From the NCBI RefSeq assembly GCF_030643905.1, contig NZ_CP121446.1, forward strand, positions 806,001-870,000: a DNA stretch of 64,000 bases, given 5' to 3'. The notes beneath the pieces are model-generated. The model was not told where the DNA came from. It searched no databases and saw nothing but the letters and a program-made list of their open reading frames with translations. Shown here piece after piece: positions 43,769 to 54,266 of this stretch. The translations under genes and the position numbers were made by a program. Source of the stretch: Flavobacterium sp. IMCC34852 (GTDB lineage Bacteria; Bacteroidota; Bacteroidia; Flavobacteriales; Flavobacteriaceae). Position 1 is the stretch's first letter; every line of letters begins with the position of its first letter.

Positions 43769-45235
43769 TTAAATCTTCTTCCTCATCCTAGCCACAGGAA
43801 TATCTAATAACTCTCGGTATTTGGCAATCGTTCTTCGCGCAATCGGATAGCCTTTTTCTTTTAGAATTTCAGCCAATTGATCGTCCGGAAGTGGTTTTGA
43901 TTTGTCTTCTTCTTCGATAACGGTTTTCAGAATTTTTTTGATTTCGAGTGTAGAAACATCTTCACCTTGGTCGTTTTTCATCGCTTCCGAGAAGAATTCT
44001 TTGATTAGTTTTGTACCATAAGGCGTATCAACATATTTACTATTGGCCACACGAGAAACGGTAGAAATATCCAACCCAACCATATCCGCGATGTCTTTTA
44101 GAATCATCGGTTTCAGTTTGGTTTCTTCACCGTCTAAAAAGTATTCCTGTTGGAAATGCATAATCGCATTCATCGTCACAAAAAGGGTTTCCTGACGTTG
44201 GCGAATCGCATCAATAAACCATTTCGCCGAATCCAATTTCTGCTTGATAAACTGTACTGCATCTTTTTGCTGATGTGATTTGTCACGCGAGTCTTTATAG
44301 GTTTGTAACATTTCCTGATAATCTTTGGAAACGTGTAACGTTGGCGCATTTCTGCCGTTTAAAGTCAGTTCCAATTCACCGTCTACAATTCGGATGGCAA
44401 AATCAGGCACAATTTGCTCAACAACCCGACTGCTACTGTCAAAAGAACCGCCCGGTTTTGGGTTTAGTTTTTCGATTTCTTCAATGGCTTTTTTTAAGCG
44501 GTCTTGTGTAATCTCGTATTTCTGTAGTAACTTTTCGTAGTGTTTTTTGGTAAAAGCGTCAAATTGGTTTTCGATAATGTCAATCGCTAAATCGACATAC
44601 TCTGTGGGTGTTTTGTGTTTTAATTGCAACAATAAACATTCCTGTAAGTCACGCGCACCAACTCCGGCCGGTTCCAATTCGTGTATAATATGAAGGATTT
44701 TTTCCACCACTTTTTCATCGGTATAAATACCTTGGGTAAAAGCCATATCATCCACCATATCGGGAATACTTCTGCGTAAATAACCGTCATCGTCTATGCT
44801 TCCCACCAAAAATTCAGCAATCTCACGTTGCTCATCGGTTAAAATAAAAGTATTCAACTGGTTGATTAAATCCTGATGAAAACTGACCGGAGCTGCAAAG
44901 GGCATTTCGCGGTCATCATCGTCGTCACTATAATTGTTGGATTGTAATTTGTAATCGGGTGTTTCGTCGTCACTTAAGTATTCGTCAATGTTGATCTCGT
45001 CTGCACCAATACTGTCATTATCTTCATATTCATCATAATCTTCATTGTTGTCAAACTCATCTTTCTCATACAATTCTTCTTCGTCTTTCCCACTTTCCAA
45101 AGCCGGATTTTCGACCAATTCCTCTTTGAGCCTTTGTTCAAAAGCTTGCGTAGGCAATTGAATTAACTTCATCAGCTGAATCTGCTGTGGAGATAATTTT
45201 TGAGAGAGTTTTAGATTTAGGAACTGCTTTAACAT
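43769..45235 (-). CDS. rpoN: RNA polymerase sigma-54 factor
   Basis: This alternative sigma factor needs an AAA+ enhancer-binding activator. It has 488 residues. Region I is the Gln/Leu-rich N-terminus (LKLSQKLSPQQIQLMKLIQL, 8-27). Region II is a long acidic stretch (about 45-105, EYEDNDSIGADEINIDEYL). The core-binding region follows, then the HTH (DIADMVGLDISTVSRVANSKYV, about 370-392). The RpoN box is ARRTIAKYRELL near 470. No enhancer-binding activator is in the window. It follows asnS across an octamer array. Confidence 0.97.
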   Translation of the reverse strand: MLKQFLNLKLSQKLSPQQIQLMKLIQLPTQAFEQRLKEELVENPALESGKDEEELYEKDEFDNNEDYDEYEDNDSIGADEINIDEYLSDDETPDYKLQSNNYSDDDDDREMPFAAPVSFHQDLINQLNTFILTDEQREIAEFLVGSIDDDGYLRRSIPDMVDDMAFTQGIYTDEKVVEKILHIIHELEPAGVGARDLQECLLLQLKHKTPTEYVDLAIDIIENQFDAFTKKHYEKLLQKYEITQDRLKKAIEEIEKLNPKPGGSFDSSSRVVEQIVPDFAIRIVDGELELTLNGRNAPTLHVSKDYQEMLQTYKDSRDKSHQQKDAVQFIKQKLDSAKWFIDAIRQRQETLFVTMNAIMHFQQEYFLDGEETKLKPMILKDIADMVGLDISTVSRVANSKYVDTPYGTKLIKEFFSEAMKNDQGEDVSTLEIKKILKTVIEEEDKSKPLPDDQLAEILKEKGYPIARRTIAKYRELLDIPVARMRKKI

Positions 45236-45241
45236 TTTTAT

Positions 45242-45305
45242 GGTTATTTGGTTATTCGGTTATTTGGTTATTCGAATCCACAAATAACCAAATCCACAAA
45301 TTAAC
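45242..45305. repeat. Octamer array between asnS and rpoN, with inverse right arm
   Basis: Four units in exact register (GGTTATTT, GGTTATTC, GGTTATTT, GGTTATTC; 45242-45273) are followed by GAATCCACA, AATAACCA, AATCCACA, AATTAAC, the inverse complement in kind. The two arms can pair into a long hairpin in the asnS-rpoN transcript. Confidence 0.85.
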
Positions 45306-45309
45306 TTTT

Positions 45310-46755
45310 TTAAAATTCTGCATTCTGTGGCGTTCTCGGAAACGGAATTACATCTCTAATGTTGGTCATTCCCGTTACGAAAAGCACCAATCTTTCAAAT
45401 CCTAATCCGAATCCGGAGTGAACGGCCGAACCAAATCTACGCGTGTCTAAATACCACCATAGTTCTTCTTCATCGATGCCAATGGCTTTCATTTTTTCTA
45501 CCAAAACATCGTAACGTTCTTCTCTTTGCGAACCGCCAACAATTTCTCCGATGCCCGGGAATAAAATATCCATAGCGCGAACGGTTTCTTTACCCGGTTC
45601 GGTATTGTCATTCAAGCGCATGTAAAACGCTTTGATTTTGGCCGGATAATCGAATAAAATAACCGGACATTTAAAGTGTTTTTCTACTAAGAAACGTTCG
45701 TGCTCAGATTGTAAATCGGCGCCCCATTCTTCGATTAGGTATTGGAATTTCTTCTTTTTATTCGGAGTAGAATCTCTTAAAATATCAATCGCTTCGGTGT
45801 AAGATACGCGTTTAAAGTCATTGTTCAACACAAACTTTAATTTCTCTAACAAAGCCATTTCGCTGCGTTCTGCTTGTGGTTTTTGTTTTTCTTCGTCTAA
45901 CAAGCGACCTTCTAAGAATTTCAAATCATCGGCACATTTTTCTACAGCATAGTTGATGACAAATTTGATGAAATCTTCTGCCAAATCCATGTTGTCAATT
46001 AAATCGTTGAAAGCCACTTCCGGCTCAATCATCCAAAATTCAGCTAAGTGACGCGAAGTGTTGGAGTTTTCTGCGCGGAAGGTTGGTCCGAAAGTATAAA
46101 TCTGACCCAAAGCCATCGCAAAAGTTTCACCTTCTAATTGTCCGGAAACGGTAAGGTTGGTGTGTTTTCCGAAGAAATCTTTTTTGTAATCAATTTGACC
46201 GTCTTCGGTTCTTGGCAAACTATCCAAAGGCAATGAAGTTACTTGGAACATTTCGCCAGCGCCTTCGGCATCAGCTCCGGTAATTACGGGTGTGTTCACA
46301 TAAACAAATCCTCTTTCCTGAAAATAAGTATGTACCGCATGCGCCAAAACCGAACGCACTCGCATAATTGCTCCGAAAGCATTGGTGCGAACTCTTAAAT
46401 GCGCATTTTCTCTGAGGAATTCCAAAGAGTGTTTCTTAGGTTGCATTGGGAATTTCTCCGCGTCACAATCACCTAAGATTTCCAATTGCGCTACTTGAAT
46501 TTCATATTTCTGTCCGGCACCTTGACTTTCTACCAATTTCCCGGTCAAAGCTACAGCGGTTCCGGTATTAATTCTTTTCAAAATTTCTTCCGGTGTGTTT
46601 TCGAAATCGACTACACATTGCAAATTATGGATAGTTGAACCATCGTTCAACGCGATAAATTGGTTGTTTCTAAAAGTTCTTACCCAACCTTTTACGGTTA
46701 CTTCATAGTTCGTTTTCTCGCTGCTTAGTAAGTCTTTAACTTTTGAATGTTTCAT
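45310..46755 (-). CDS. asnS: Asparaginyl-tRNA synthetase
   Basis: This class II synthetase charges tRNA-Asn directly. It has 481 residues. The N-terminal OB domain contains [20 protein letters not shown] (about 20-39). Motif 2 is [20 protein letters not shown] (about 223-242) and motif 3 is [21 protein letters not shown] (about 447-467). The Asn-specific insert after motif 1 ([20 protein letters not shown]) is the form seen in Bacteroidota. The promoter is just upstream; rpoN follows in the same direction. Confidence 0.97.
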   Translation of the reverse strand: MKHSKVKDLLSSEKTNYEVTVKGWVRTFRNNQFIALNDGSTIHNLQCVVDFENTPEEILKRINTGTAVALTGKLVESQGAGQKYEIQVAQLEILGDCDAEKFPMQPKKHSLEFLRENAHLRVRTNAFGAIMRVRSVLAHAVHTYFQERGFVYVNTPVITGADAEGAGEMFQVTSLPLDSLPRTEDGQIDYKKDFFGKHTNLTVSGQLEGETFAMALGQIYTFGPTFRAENSNTSRHLAEFWMIEPEVAFNDLIDNMDLAEDFIKFVINYAVEKCADDLKFLEGRLLDEEKQKPQAERSEMALLEKLKFVLNNDFKRVSYTEAIDILRDSTPNKKKKFQYLIEEWGADLQSEHERFLVEKHFKCPVILFDYPAKIKAFYMRLNDNTEPGKETVRAMDILFPGIGEIVGGSQREERYDVLVEKMKAIGIDEEELWWYLDTRRFGSAVHSGFGLGFERLVLFVTGMTNIRDVIPFPRTPQNAEF

Positions 46756-46807
46756 TTAAATATCAGATATTAAATTTTAAATCGTTAGACTCTATTGAAT
46801 CTAAACG

Positions 46808-46815
46808 CAAATATA
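46808..46815 (-). promoter_or_regulatory. -7 element of the asnS promoter
   Basis: TATATTTG on the minus strand lies 52 nt upstream of the asnS ATG, immediately past the stop codon of the MMPL gene. The -33 side has only TTA at about 20 nt. Confidence 0.6.
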
Positions 46816-46817
46816 AA

Positions 46818-49238
46818 TTATTTATTGTTTTTTTCTAACTCGTCGATTTCTTCATCGGTATGTTCTAAGATGTCGATGGTTGGTTCCGGTAACTCTTGTT
46901 GGTTGGCCAAAGTTTTATTTAGCGTTAATACCAACGAAGGTAGCAAAACCAAATTCGACAACATTCCGAACGATAGTGTTAAGGCAACCAATCCGCCCAA
47001 TGCTACGGTTCCGCCAAAACTAGACAACATGAAAACCGAAAATCCGAAGAACAACACTATCGAAGTGTAGAACATGCTGATGCCGGCATCGTCAAAAGTG
47101 GCAAATACGGATTTCTTTATTTTCCAGTCGTTTCGCGATAATTCCAATCGGTATTGCGCTAAAAATCGCAAGGTATCATCAACCGACATTCCGAAAGCAA
47201 TTCCGAAGACCAATAAAGTCGATGGTTTTAAAGGAATACCTAAAAAGCCCATCAATCCTGCGGTCATTAACAATGGTAACAAATTTGGGATAATCGAAAC
47301 CAACACCATTTTGAATGAACGGAACATTATGGCAACCAATCCGCCGGTTAGGAAGAAAGCGAATAGCAATGACGAAAGCAAGTTGTCTAATAAATATTTC
47401 GTCCCTTTTTGGAACACCGATGGCTTTCCGGTGATGATGACTTCGTATCTGGGTTCGGGGAAAATCTTATTGACTTTATTCCTAATGTGGGCTTCGATGG
47501 CTTCCATTCTTTCCCCGTTTTCGTCTTTGATAAAAGTGGTAATTCTGGCTACGCTTCCATCCGATGAAATATAACTTTTGAGTTGATTGTCTTTTGATTT
47601 CTTAATCGAGTTTTTGATATACGGTAATAAAAACATTTCCTCATTGGGCGAAGGCAGAGTATAAAAATCGGGATTGCCGTTATAGTAAGCTTGGTTAAAA
47701 CTTTTGGCAATATTGACAATTGATAAAGGTTTAGAAAGCTCCGGAATATCAATAATGGTTTGCTCCAAATCTTCCATTCTTCTCAGGTTGGTGAGTTTCA
47801 TAGCGCCGTTTTTCTTTTTGGTATCAATCATGATTTCCAAAGGCATCACACCGTCAAACTCTTTTTCAAAGAAACGAATATCATCATAGAAAGCGGTATT
47901 TTTAGGCATGTCTTCAATGATGCTGCCCGAAACTTTAATTTTACCAATGCCAATAATTCCGAAGACCAACAAACAAATGGAAGTGATGTAAACGCCCAAA
48001 CGATTGTATTTTACCGTGCGGATTATCCATTGTAAGAACGAAGTCAGCGATTCTCTTTCCAAATGCCCTAAATGTCTAGAAATGGGTGGCGGAATATAAC
48101 TGAAAAATATTGGAATCAGCAACAAACTCAAAGTGTAAATCGCCAAAATATTAATCGTAGTCACTACGCCAAATTCTCTCAGCAAAACATTATTCGTGGC
48201 AATAAAAGTCGCAAAACCAACGGCTGTTGTGATATTAGTCATCAAAGTCGCTGTTCCGGTTTTGGTGATTACGCGTTGTAAAGCTTTGGCTTTGTTAGCA
48301 TGTTTGTGGTATTCCTGATGGTATTTGTTGATGAAGAAAATACAATTCGGAATCCCGATTACGATGACTAAGGTTGGCACCAATGCCGTTAAAACCGTGA
48401 TTTCATAACCCAAAGCACCCATAATCCCGAAAGACCACATAACACCGATAATCACCACAATCAGTGAAATCATTGTCGCGCGGAACGAACGGAAAAAATA
48501 GAAAAAAATAAGTGACGTAATCAACAAAGCGGCGCCAATAAACAAACCGATTTCGTCAATAATCGTCTTGGCATTCAACGTTCGGATATAAGGCATGCCC
48601 GAAGTGTGAAGGTCTATATTGGTTGCTTTTTTAAACTTTTCTATGGCCGGAATCAAATCGTTTAAAACGTAATCTTTTCGGGCTTTGGTATTAACAATTT
48701 TTTTATCTAAATAAATGGCAGAACGAATAGCGCCGGTTTTTTTGTTGTATAACAATCCTTCGTAAAAAGGCAATTTGGTGAATAATTCGGTTTGAATTTC
48801 TTTGAGATATTGTTCATTTTGAACTTTACTTTCATCCACCAAAGGCTTTAGTTCGAAAGTTTCCAGCGAATCATTTTTGATAAGTTTTTGCAAATTGTCT
48901 ACCGAAACTACCAAAGTAACTTGTTTGTGCGATTTGATTTCGGTCATCAGTTCGCTCCAAGCTTGGTAGACTTTTGGGGTAAACAGCTTTTTGTCTTTGG
49001 TAGCAATGACAATCAGATTGCCTTCTTCGCCAAAATGATTCAGGAATTTATTGTAGTCAACATTTACTTTGTCATCGGCCGGGATTAAGTTGGCTTCGGT
49101 TTGGGTAAATCGGATGTTTTTCCATTGAAAAGCCAATAGGACGGTAATTAAAATGATGCAGCCCAAAATGACAATTCTGCTTCTCAAAATAATTCGGGCG
49201 ATAAATTCCCAAAAACCAATGCCTAACAACTTTTTCAT
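46818..49238 (-). CDS. RND/MMPL-family transporter
   Basis: This is a membrane exporter with two copies of a 6-TM sterol-sensing-like unit, each preceded by a periplasmic domain. It has 806 residues (start 49238, MKKLLGIGFWEF). TM1 is about 18-40. The first TM block (about 220-390) contains LVPTLVIVIGIPNCIFFINKYH, and the second (about 625-780) contains VFGIAFGMSVDDTLRFLAQYR with the conserved Asp pair. No adaptor or outer-membrane gene is adjacent, unlike the AcrB-type operon at 19276. The cargo may be lipid or hydrophobic; this is by family analogy only. Confidence 0.88.
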   Translation of the reverse strand: MKKLLGIGFWEFIARIILRSRIVILGCIILITVLLAFQWKNIRFTQTEANLIPADDKVNVDYNKFLNHFGEEGNLIVIATKDKKLFTPKVYQAWSELMTEIKSHKQVTLVVSVDNLQKLIKNDSLETFELKPLVDESKVQNEQYLKEIQTELFTKLPFYEGLLYNKKTGAIRSAIYLDKKIVNTKARKDYVLNDLIPAIEKFKKATNIDLHTSGMPYIRTLNAKTIIDEIGLFIGAALLITSLIFFYFFRSFRATMISLIVVIIGVMWSFGIMGALGYEITVLTALVPTLVIVIGIPNCIFFINKYHQEYHKHANKAKALQRVITKTGTATLMTNITTAVGFATFIATNNVLLREFGVVTTINILAIYTLSLLLIPIFFSYIPPPISRHLGHLERESLTSFLQWIIRTVKYNRLGVYITSICLLVFGIIGIGKIKVSGSIIEDMPKNTAFYDDIRFFEKEFDGVMPLEIMIDTKKKNGAMKLTNLRRMEDLEQTIIDIPELSKPLSIVNIAKSFNQAYYNGNPDFYTLPSPNEEMFLLPYIKNSIKKSKDNQLKSYISSDGSVARITTFIKDENGERMEAIEAHIRNKVNKIFPEPRYEVIITGKPSVFQKGTKYLLDNLLSSLLFAFFLTGGLVAIMFRSFKMVLVSIIPNLLPLLMTAGLMGFLGIPLKPSTLLVFGIAFGMSVDDTLRFLAQYRLELSRNDWKIKKSVFATFDDAGISMFYTSIVLFFGFSVFMLSSFGGTVALGGLVALTLSFGMLSNLVLLPSLVLTLNKTLANQQELPEPTIDILEHTDEEIDELEKNNK

Positions 49239-49256
49239 AAAACCTAAAATGGGTTG

Positions 49257-49264
49257 CAAAGGTA
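49257..49264 (-). promoter_or_regulatory. -7 element of the MMPL transporter gene
   Basis: TACCTTTG on the minus strand lies 18 nt upstream of the ATG at 49238. The -33 element is weak. Confidence 0.5.
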
Positions 49265-49422
49265 ATCAAAACCTTAAAATTTTCAGGTTGATTTCAGCAA
49301 AGATTTATTTAATTTAACGTCGATTTGCAGATGCATTTTAAATTATTGTTATTAGCTGAAAAAAATCAAAAAAAATAGGCGGCTTTTTAGCATCTTTGTA
49401 GGCACATGTACAGTACAACGGA

Positions 49423-51693
49423 ATGAGGAATTTAAAAAACACTTTATTTTATTTATTTGTAACCGGTGGTTTTGGCTACTTGATGTATTGGATTATTGAG
49501 CAAGGAAAATTGCTGGAAGTCGGCCGAAAAATTGTTTCCCCTTCTTCAGCAGACAGCCAGTGGATTCAGTTCTTAAGTTCGTTATTCCACAATCTTCAGC
49601 ATCCGTTAGCGTTGTTGCTTTTCCAAATTATCACCATTGTTTTAGTCGCCCGAATTTTTGGCTGGATTTTCAGAAAGATCGGCCAACCATCCGTAATTGG
49701 TGAAATCATAGCCGGAATTGTCCTCGGCCCATCGTTGTTCGGATTGTATTTTCCGGAAATGAAAGAAGCTTTATTCCCGGTTGCTTCCTTAGGAAATCTT
49801 CAAATGTTGAGTCAAGTCGGTTTAATACTTTTCATGTTTGTCATTGGAATGGAACTCGATTTAAAAGTCCTTAAAAACAAAGCCAATGATGCGGTTGTAA
49901 TTAGCCATGCAAGTATCGTTATTCCGTTTGCCTTGGGAATTGGATTGTCTTATTTTATTTACCACCAATTTGCCCCAGCCGGTGTTGAGTTTTTGTCTTT
50001 CGGATTGTTTATGGGAATTGCCATGAGTATTACGGCTTTCCCGGTTTTGGCACGTATTGTTCAGGAACGCGGCATTCACAAAACCCGATTGGGAACCATT
50101 GTCATTACTTGTGCGGCAGCCGATGATATCACGGCTTGGTGTATCTTGGCTGCGGTTATTGCCATTGTAAAAGCCGGTAGTTTTGTCAGCTCGTTGTACA
50201 TTATAGGATTAGCGTTTTTGTATGTTTTGGCGATGCTTTTCGTGGTAAAGCCATTTCTAAAACGAATAGGTGATTTATATGGCAAAAAAGACAATATCAA
50301 AAAATCGGTAGTCGCTATTTTTCTTTTGATGTTGATTGTTTCGGCCTATATTACCGAAATCATTGGGATTCACGCCTTATTTGGTGCTTTTATGATGGGC
50401 GCGATTATGCCGGACATCAGTAAGTTTCGAAATGTTTTTATCGAAAAAGTAGAAGACGTTTCCGTGATTTTATTATTGCCGTTGTTCTTTGTCTTCACCG
50501 GTTTGCGTACTGAAATAGGGTTGATTAATGAACCTTATTTATGGAAGGTTACCGGCTGTATCATTGCTGTTGCCGTAGTCGGAAAATTTTTCGGCAGTGC
50601 TTTGGCGGCTCGATTTGTCGGACAAAATTGGCGCGACAGTTTAACCATAGGCGCATTGATGAATACCCGAGGGTTAATGGAATTGGTGGTATTGAATATT
50701 GGTTACGAATTGGGCGTACTTTCGCCGCAAGTTTTTACTATGATGGTGATTATGGCTTTGGTGACAACGTTTATGACCGGTCCGGCTTTGGATATTATCA
50801 ACTTTGTTTTCAAAACCAAAGATATTATCATTCCGTCTGAAGTAAAGAAGAATTCAAAGTTCAAAATCCTGATTTCTTTTGGTAACAACGAAAAAGGGAA
50901 ATCACTCTTGCGCCTCGCCAATAGTTTGGTCAAAGGCCAACCGGAAGCGTCAAATATCACCGCCATGCACTTAACGATGAGTGATGACATGCATGCTTTT
51001 AATATCGAAGAATACGAAAAAGAAACCTTTGAACCGATAGTCAAAGAATCGAAAAAACTCAACCAAGAAATCACGACCATTTTCAAAGCCACCGGAGATA
51101 TTGAAACCGATATAGCTGATGTAGCTTTGGAAGGAAAATACGATTTGGTTTTGGTAGGTTTAGGAAAATCTATTTTTGAAGGTACAATTTTGGGTAAAGT
51201 ACTCGGATTTACTTCTCGCATCATCAATCCCGACCGATTGTTAGACAAGTTCAAAGGGAAAGAAGGTTTGTTTGAAAATTCCCCTTTTGATGACAGAACG
51301 CGTTTAATCATCTCTAAAACTAAAACACCGCTGGGGATTTTAATCGATAAAGATTTACAGCAAGTCAGCAAAGTATTCCTCGGAATTTATAGCGTTGGCG
51401 ATGTTTTCCTGATTGATTATGCCCAACGATTAATGCAAAACAATAATGCTCAAGTCACTATTTTGGACAATAATGACCATACCAAAAATAATTTCCTAAT
51501 CCAGAATTCTTTGGAAGCTTTGGAACAAAAACATGGTGATAAATTTGATGTTTTCCAACCTAAACAAATCAACAAGCCGTTTTTAGCCGAACAGGATTTG
51601 GTGATTTTCAGTTTGGAAACATGGAAGAAATTAGTAGACGATGAGGTTTCTTGGTTGCAAGATATTCCTTCGGTGTTGATTGTGAAGCCTTAG
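49423..51693 (+). CDS. CPA2-type cation/proton antiporter with C-terminal universal-stress-like region
   Basis: This inner membrane antiporter for Na+ or K+ against H+ has 756 residues. One N-terminal helix (FYLFVTGGFGYLMYWII) precedes the NhaA-fold core. Core markers are IGEIIAGIVLGPSLFGLYFP (about 90-109), LFMFVIGMELDLKVL (about 135) and the ion-site acidic pair in TCAAADDITAWCILA (about 228-242). MNTRGLMELVVLNIG is at about 412-426. Residues about 485-756 are cytoplasmic and soluble, resembling the UspA-type tail of KefB/YjbQ-like members (FKILISFGNNEKGKSLLRLA). It ends 1 nt before the convergent DUF5686 gene. Confidence 0.92.
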   Translation: MRNLKNTLFYLFVTGGFGYLMYWIIEQGKLLEVGRKIVSPSSADSQWIQFLSSLFHNLQHPLALLLFQIITIVLVARIFGWIFRKIGQPSVIGEIIAGIVLGPSLFGLYFPEMKEALFPVASLGNLQMLSQVGLILFMFVIGMELDLKVLKNKANDAVVISHASIVIPFALGIGLSYFIYHQFAPAGVEFLSFGLFMGIAMSITAFPVLARIVQERGIHKTRLGTIVITCAAADDITAWCILAAVIAIVKAGSFVSSLYIIGLAFLYVLAMLFVVKPFLKRIGDLYGKKDNIKKSVVAIFLLMLIVSAYITEIIGIHALFGAFMMGAIMPDISKFRNVFIEKVEDVSVILLLPLFFVFTGLRTEIGLINEPYLWKVTGCIIAVAVVGKFFGSALAARFVGQNWRDSLTIGALMNTRGLMELVVLNIGYELGVLSPQVFTMMVIMALVTTFMTGPALDIINFVFKTKDIIIPSEVKKNSKFKILISFGNNEKGKSLLRLANSLVKGQPEASNITAMHLTMSDDMHAFNIEEYEKETFEPIVKESKKLNQEITTIFKATGDIETDIADVALEGKYDLVLVGLGKSIFEGTILGKVLGFTSRIINPDRLLDKFKGKEGLFENSPFDDRTRLIISKTKTPLGILIDKDLQQVSKVFLGIYSVGDVFLIDYAQRLMQNNNAQVTILDNNDHTKNNFLIQNSLEALEQKHGDKFDVFQPKQINKPFLAEQDLVIFSLETWKKLVDDEVSWLQDIPSVLIVKP

Positions 51694-51694
51694 A

Positions 51695-54181
51695 TTAAAA
51701 TCCTAAATCCAAAACAAAACTCAACTTAATTGCTATATTGTCTTCCAATCGGGACAGTTGGTTTGGACCGTAACGGTAAAATCCGGTTAAGCCGAAACCT
51801 TTGTAAATTTGGTTCAATTCGATACCCGACTCGAAGAAACCTTGGTCAAGGGTTTTGAATTCTATTCCGATATGATCGTCAGTATTTTTTAGATTTCCCC
51901 AAGCCATTCGGGTAACCAATACTAAAGAAGGCTTTACTTTTTTGAATAATTCCACGCGTTTGAAACCGTGCTTGAATTGCAGCATCACAAATTCGCTCGA
52001 GAAAAATTCATTGAAATACATCGTCTCAAAACTGTTTTTACCGGCAATGGTGATTCTTTGCAAGAGATTGTCTTTGGTTAAATTATTCGGCGAAGTATTG
52101 TACAAATGGGTCAAAGGCAAGTCGCCAAAAACATAGCCGGCTTGGACCAATACTGCCGATTTTTGTCCGTTGAGGTATTTTTTTTCATACTCGATTCGGG
52201 CGTCAATTTTGCCGAATTCAAAGTCGTTGTTAAAAAGGTTAGATAGTGATTTGGTAAATTGCAACGTAAATTTAGGATAACGTTTTTCAAATTCGATTTT
52301 TCCGTTCGGCGTTTGCATATAATCGCTAAACGGATTCCAATGAATCGAAACCATAGCGGAAGTCATGGCAAACTTTCGGTATAATTTGTCTTCGTAAACA
52401 AAGGTGTAATCAAACAAAGGCGTTACGTCGCTGTGGGTAATTTGCCAAATGCTTTCGGTTTTCGGGATGATTTTGGTTTCCATAAAAGCCCGCCAAGTTT
52501 GGTGATTGTAAAAGGTACTAATGTTAATCGGTCGCGGATCATAAAGCTTGAAAACGCGTTTGTCAATGGCAAAATTGGTACTCGCAATCTCCCGAACATC
52601 ATCGGTAAACGAACCGCCAATCCAGGAGTTGGAAAAATTCCCTATTCTAATGGCTCCGCCCAAATGGTATTTGCTTTTTTCGTCCTTCAAACCATAAGCA
52701 GTATAACCTTCCAAACGGAATTTTTTTGAGAAACGCTCGTTGGTTACACCACCAAGTCCAAAACGGAAACCTTCGTAATTGTTATAACTCAGCAAATAGC
52801 GTAAATCAAAATCAAACGGACCGAAAGGCAAATACCCGTTGATGATTTTACGCCCGAATTTGATTTTCTTTTCAATGTTTTCTTTGGTCACCACACTGTC
52901 TAAAACCACGTAAGTTCTTTCGCTGCGGAGGTCCAAACTGTCTTTTCGGTTTTCATTCCAAAAAGAGTCGTCTTTGTTGTTGGCGTTGGGTTTAACGTCA
53001 ATGGCGATGGCTGATTTTTTGATTTTTAAATCGGTGTTGACTTTCAAATCATAGACTTGCATTTCCGAAGAAAGATAGGTGAAGTCAGAAGCATCTTTCT
53101 TAGCAGTGCTTTCATCATTTTCTGCGGCAAATTCTATTCGGCCACCCAAAACAGCGGTCGGTTCTTTGCTTTTCCCTTTGATGATTTTAAAGTTTTTCTT
53201 ATTGGGAAACCAAAGTTGTTCTTCAGCTAAATAATTGAATTCATGAATGCCTGTGATATTGAGAACACCGCGAATACGCATTATGGCTTTGGCGATGGCA
53301 AAGTTTTCTTTATCCACATAAAGCAATCCTTCCAAGCCTTTGCGGCTGATTTTATTTTTGAAATAAATGACAATAACCTCGCGTTTGTCGATAGTTGCGG
53401 TGTCTAAAATTTTGTACCGATATTCTTTGAGTGCATTGTCCGAAATCGGGCTTTTGTACTTGGTTTCAAACAGTTCATATTTGTCGTCGTATACAGAGGA
53501 AGATTGCAAACTAAAACCCAGTAATTCATAGATAGGTTCTTTAAATCCCGCCATTTTGGTGCCCAAAATGGTTTCTTTAAGAATGGGTTTTTCGTATTGA
53601 AACTGGGACACTTTTTCGGTTAGAAATAAATGTTGCTTGGCAATAAGCTTTTTGAATTTGTAATCAGAGGAATCGATTTTGGCAATCTTGTCTTTGGTTA
53701 CTGCATCTACAAAAAGGGTGTCAATTTTCCCCGAAATAGAATCGGGATTGGCAGTTACCAAAAGCTTGTTATAGGTTTTATATTGAAAGGTTTTGAGTTT
53801 TTTGAGCGGATTATTGGCCTCTTTTTGTCGGATGACTTTTGTGATTATAGCATTGGCCGGATTTTCATTAGAGATAACCACTTCTTTCAGCAGATCAGTT
53901 TTGGGCGAAAGCCAAATGGTAAAAAAGTTTTTTTGCTCAAAAAGCGAAAGGGTTTGCGTGGTATAGCCAACATAGGAAACGGTCAAAGCCTCGGGTTGTG
54001 TTGCTAAAATTAAGTGGAATTTTCCGTCTACATCAGTAATGGTAGCCACTCCGGTCTCGGTTGTTATTGTGGCAAACGGCAGGGCTTTTTTGGTTTCGGC
54101 ATCTTTGATGACACCATTGATTTGAAATTGGGCCTGAAGCGACAAGGAGAAGAAAAGCAATAAAAACAGTAGTAGCTTCAT
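51695..54181 (-). CDS. DUF5686 family protein with N-terminal carboxypeptidase-regulatory-like domain
   Basis: This 828-residue outer-membrane-associated protein has a signal peptide (LLLFLLLFFSLSLQAQ). It has a CarboxypepD_reg-like beta sandwich (INGVIKDAETKKALPFATI, VSYVGYTTQTL; about 20-95) and then the DUF5686 region to the end. The C-terminal half has many aromatic-rich amphipathic strands (FTLQFTKSLSNLFNNDFEFG) and ends in Phe after a hydrophobic strand (IAIKLSFVLDLGF), which fits a beta-barrel. The family is typical of Bacteroidota; its function is unknown. No SusD-like partner is adjacent. Confidence 0.87.
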   Translation of the reverse strand: MKLLLFLLLFFSLSLQAQFQINGVIKDAETKKALPFATITTETGVATITDVDGKFHLILATQPEALTVSYVGYTTQTLSLFEQKNFFTIWLSPKTDLLKEVVISNENPANAIITKVIRQKEANNPLKKLKTFQYKTYNKLLVTANPDSISGKIDTLFVDAVTKDKIAKIDSSDYKFKKLIAKQHLFLTEKVSQFQYEKPILKETILGTKMAGFKEPIYELLGFSLQSSSVYDDKYELFETKYKSPISDNALKEYRYKILDTATIDKREVIVIYFKNKISRKGLEGLLYVDKENFAIAKAIMRIRGVLNITGIHEFNYLAEEQLWFPNKKNFKIIKGKSKEPTAVLGGRIEFAAENDESTAKKDASDFTYLSSEMQVYDLKVNTDLKIKKSAIAIDVKPNANNKDDSFWNENRKDSLDLRSERTYVVLDSVVTKENIEKKIKFGRKIINGYLPFGPFDFDLRYLLSYNNYEGFRFGLGGVTNERFSKKFRLEGYTAYGLKDEKSKYHLGGAIRIGNFSNSWIGGSFTDDVREIASTNFAIDKRVFKLYDPRPINISTFYNHQTWRAFMETKIIPKTESIWQITHSDVTPLFDYTFVYEDKLYRKFAMTSAMVSIHWNPFSDYMQTPNGKIEFEKRYPKFTLQFTKSLSNLFNNDFEFGKIDARIEYEKKYLNGQKSAVLVQAGYVFGDLPLTHLYNTSPNNLTKDNLLQRITIAGKNSFETMYFNEFFSSEFVMLQFKHGFKRVELFKKVKPSLVLVTRMAWGNLKNTDDHIGIEFKTLDQGFFESGIELNQIYKGFGLTGFYRYGPNQLSRLEDNIAIKLSFVLDLGF

Positions 54182-54224
54182 TAGAAAGAGATTGGCTCAA
54201 ATGAGCTACAAAAATAGGAATAAA

Positions 54225-54247
54225 AAAATCCGTACGAGACGGATTTT
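54225..54247 (-). terminator. Terminator of the pyrH-frr operon
   Basis: A 9-bp stem (AAAATCCGT at 54225-54233, ACGGATTTT at 54239-54247) is followed on the minus strand by a T run. It lies 20 nt past the frr stop. Confidence 0.85.
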
Positions 54248-54266
54248 AGTATGGAATTAACAAAAG

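Noticed and set aside
50703..51371. A 222-codon minus-strand open frame opposite the CPA2 antiporter gene
   Set aside because: It shadows the soluble tail of the antiporter; its product is low in recognisable features and it has no promoter.
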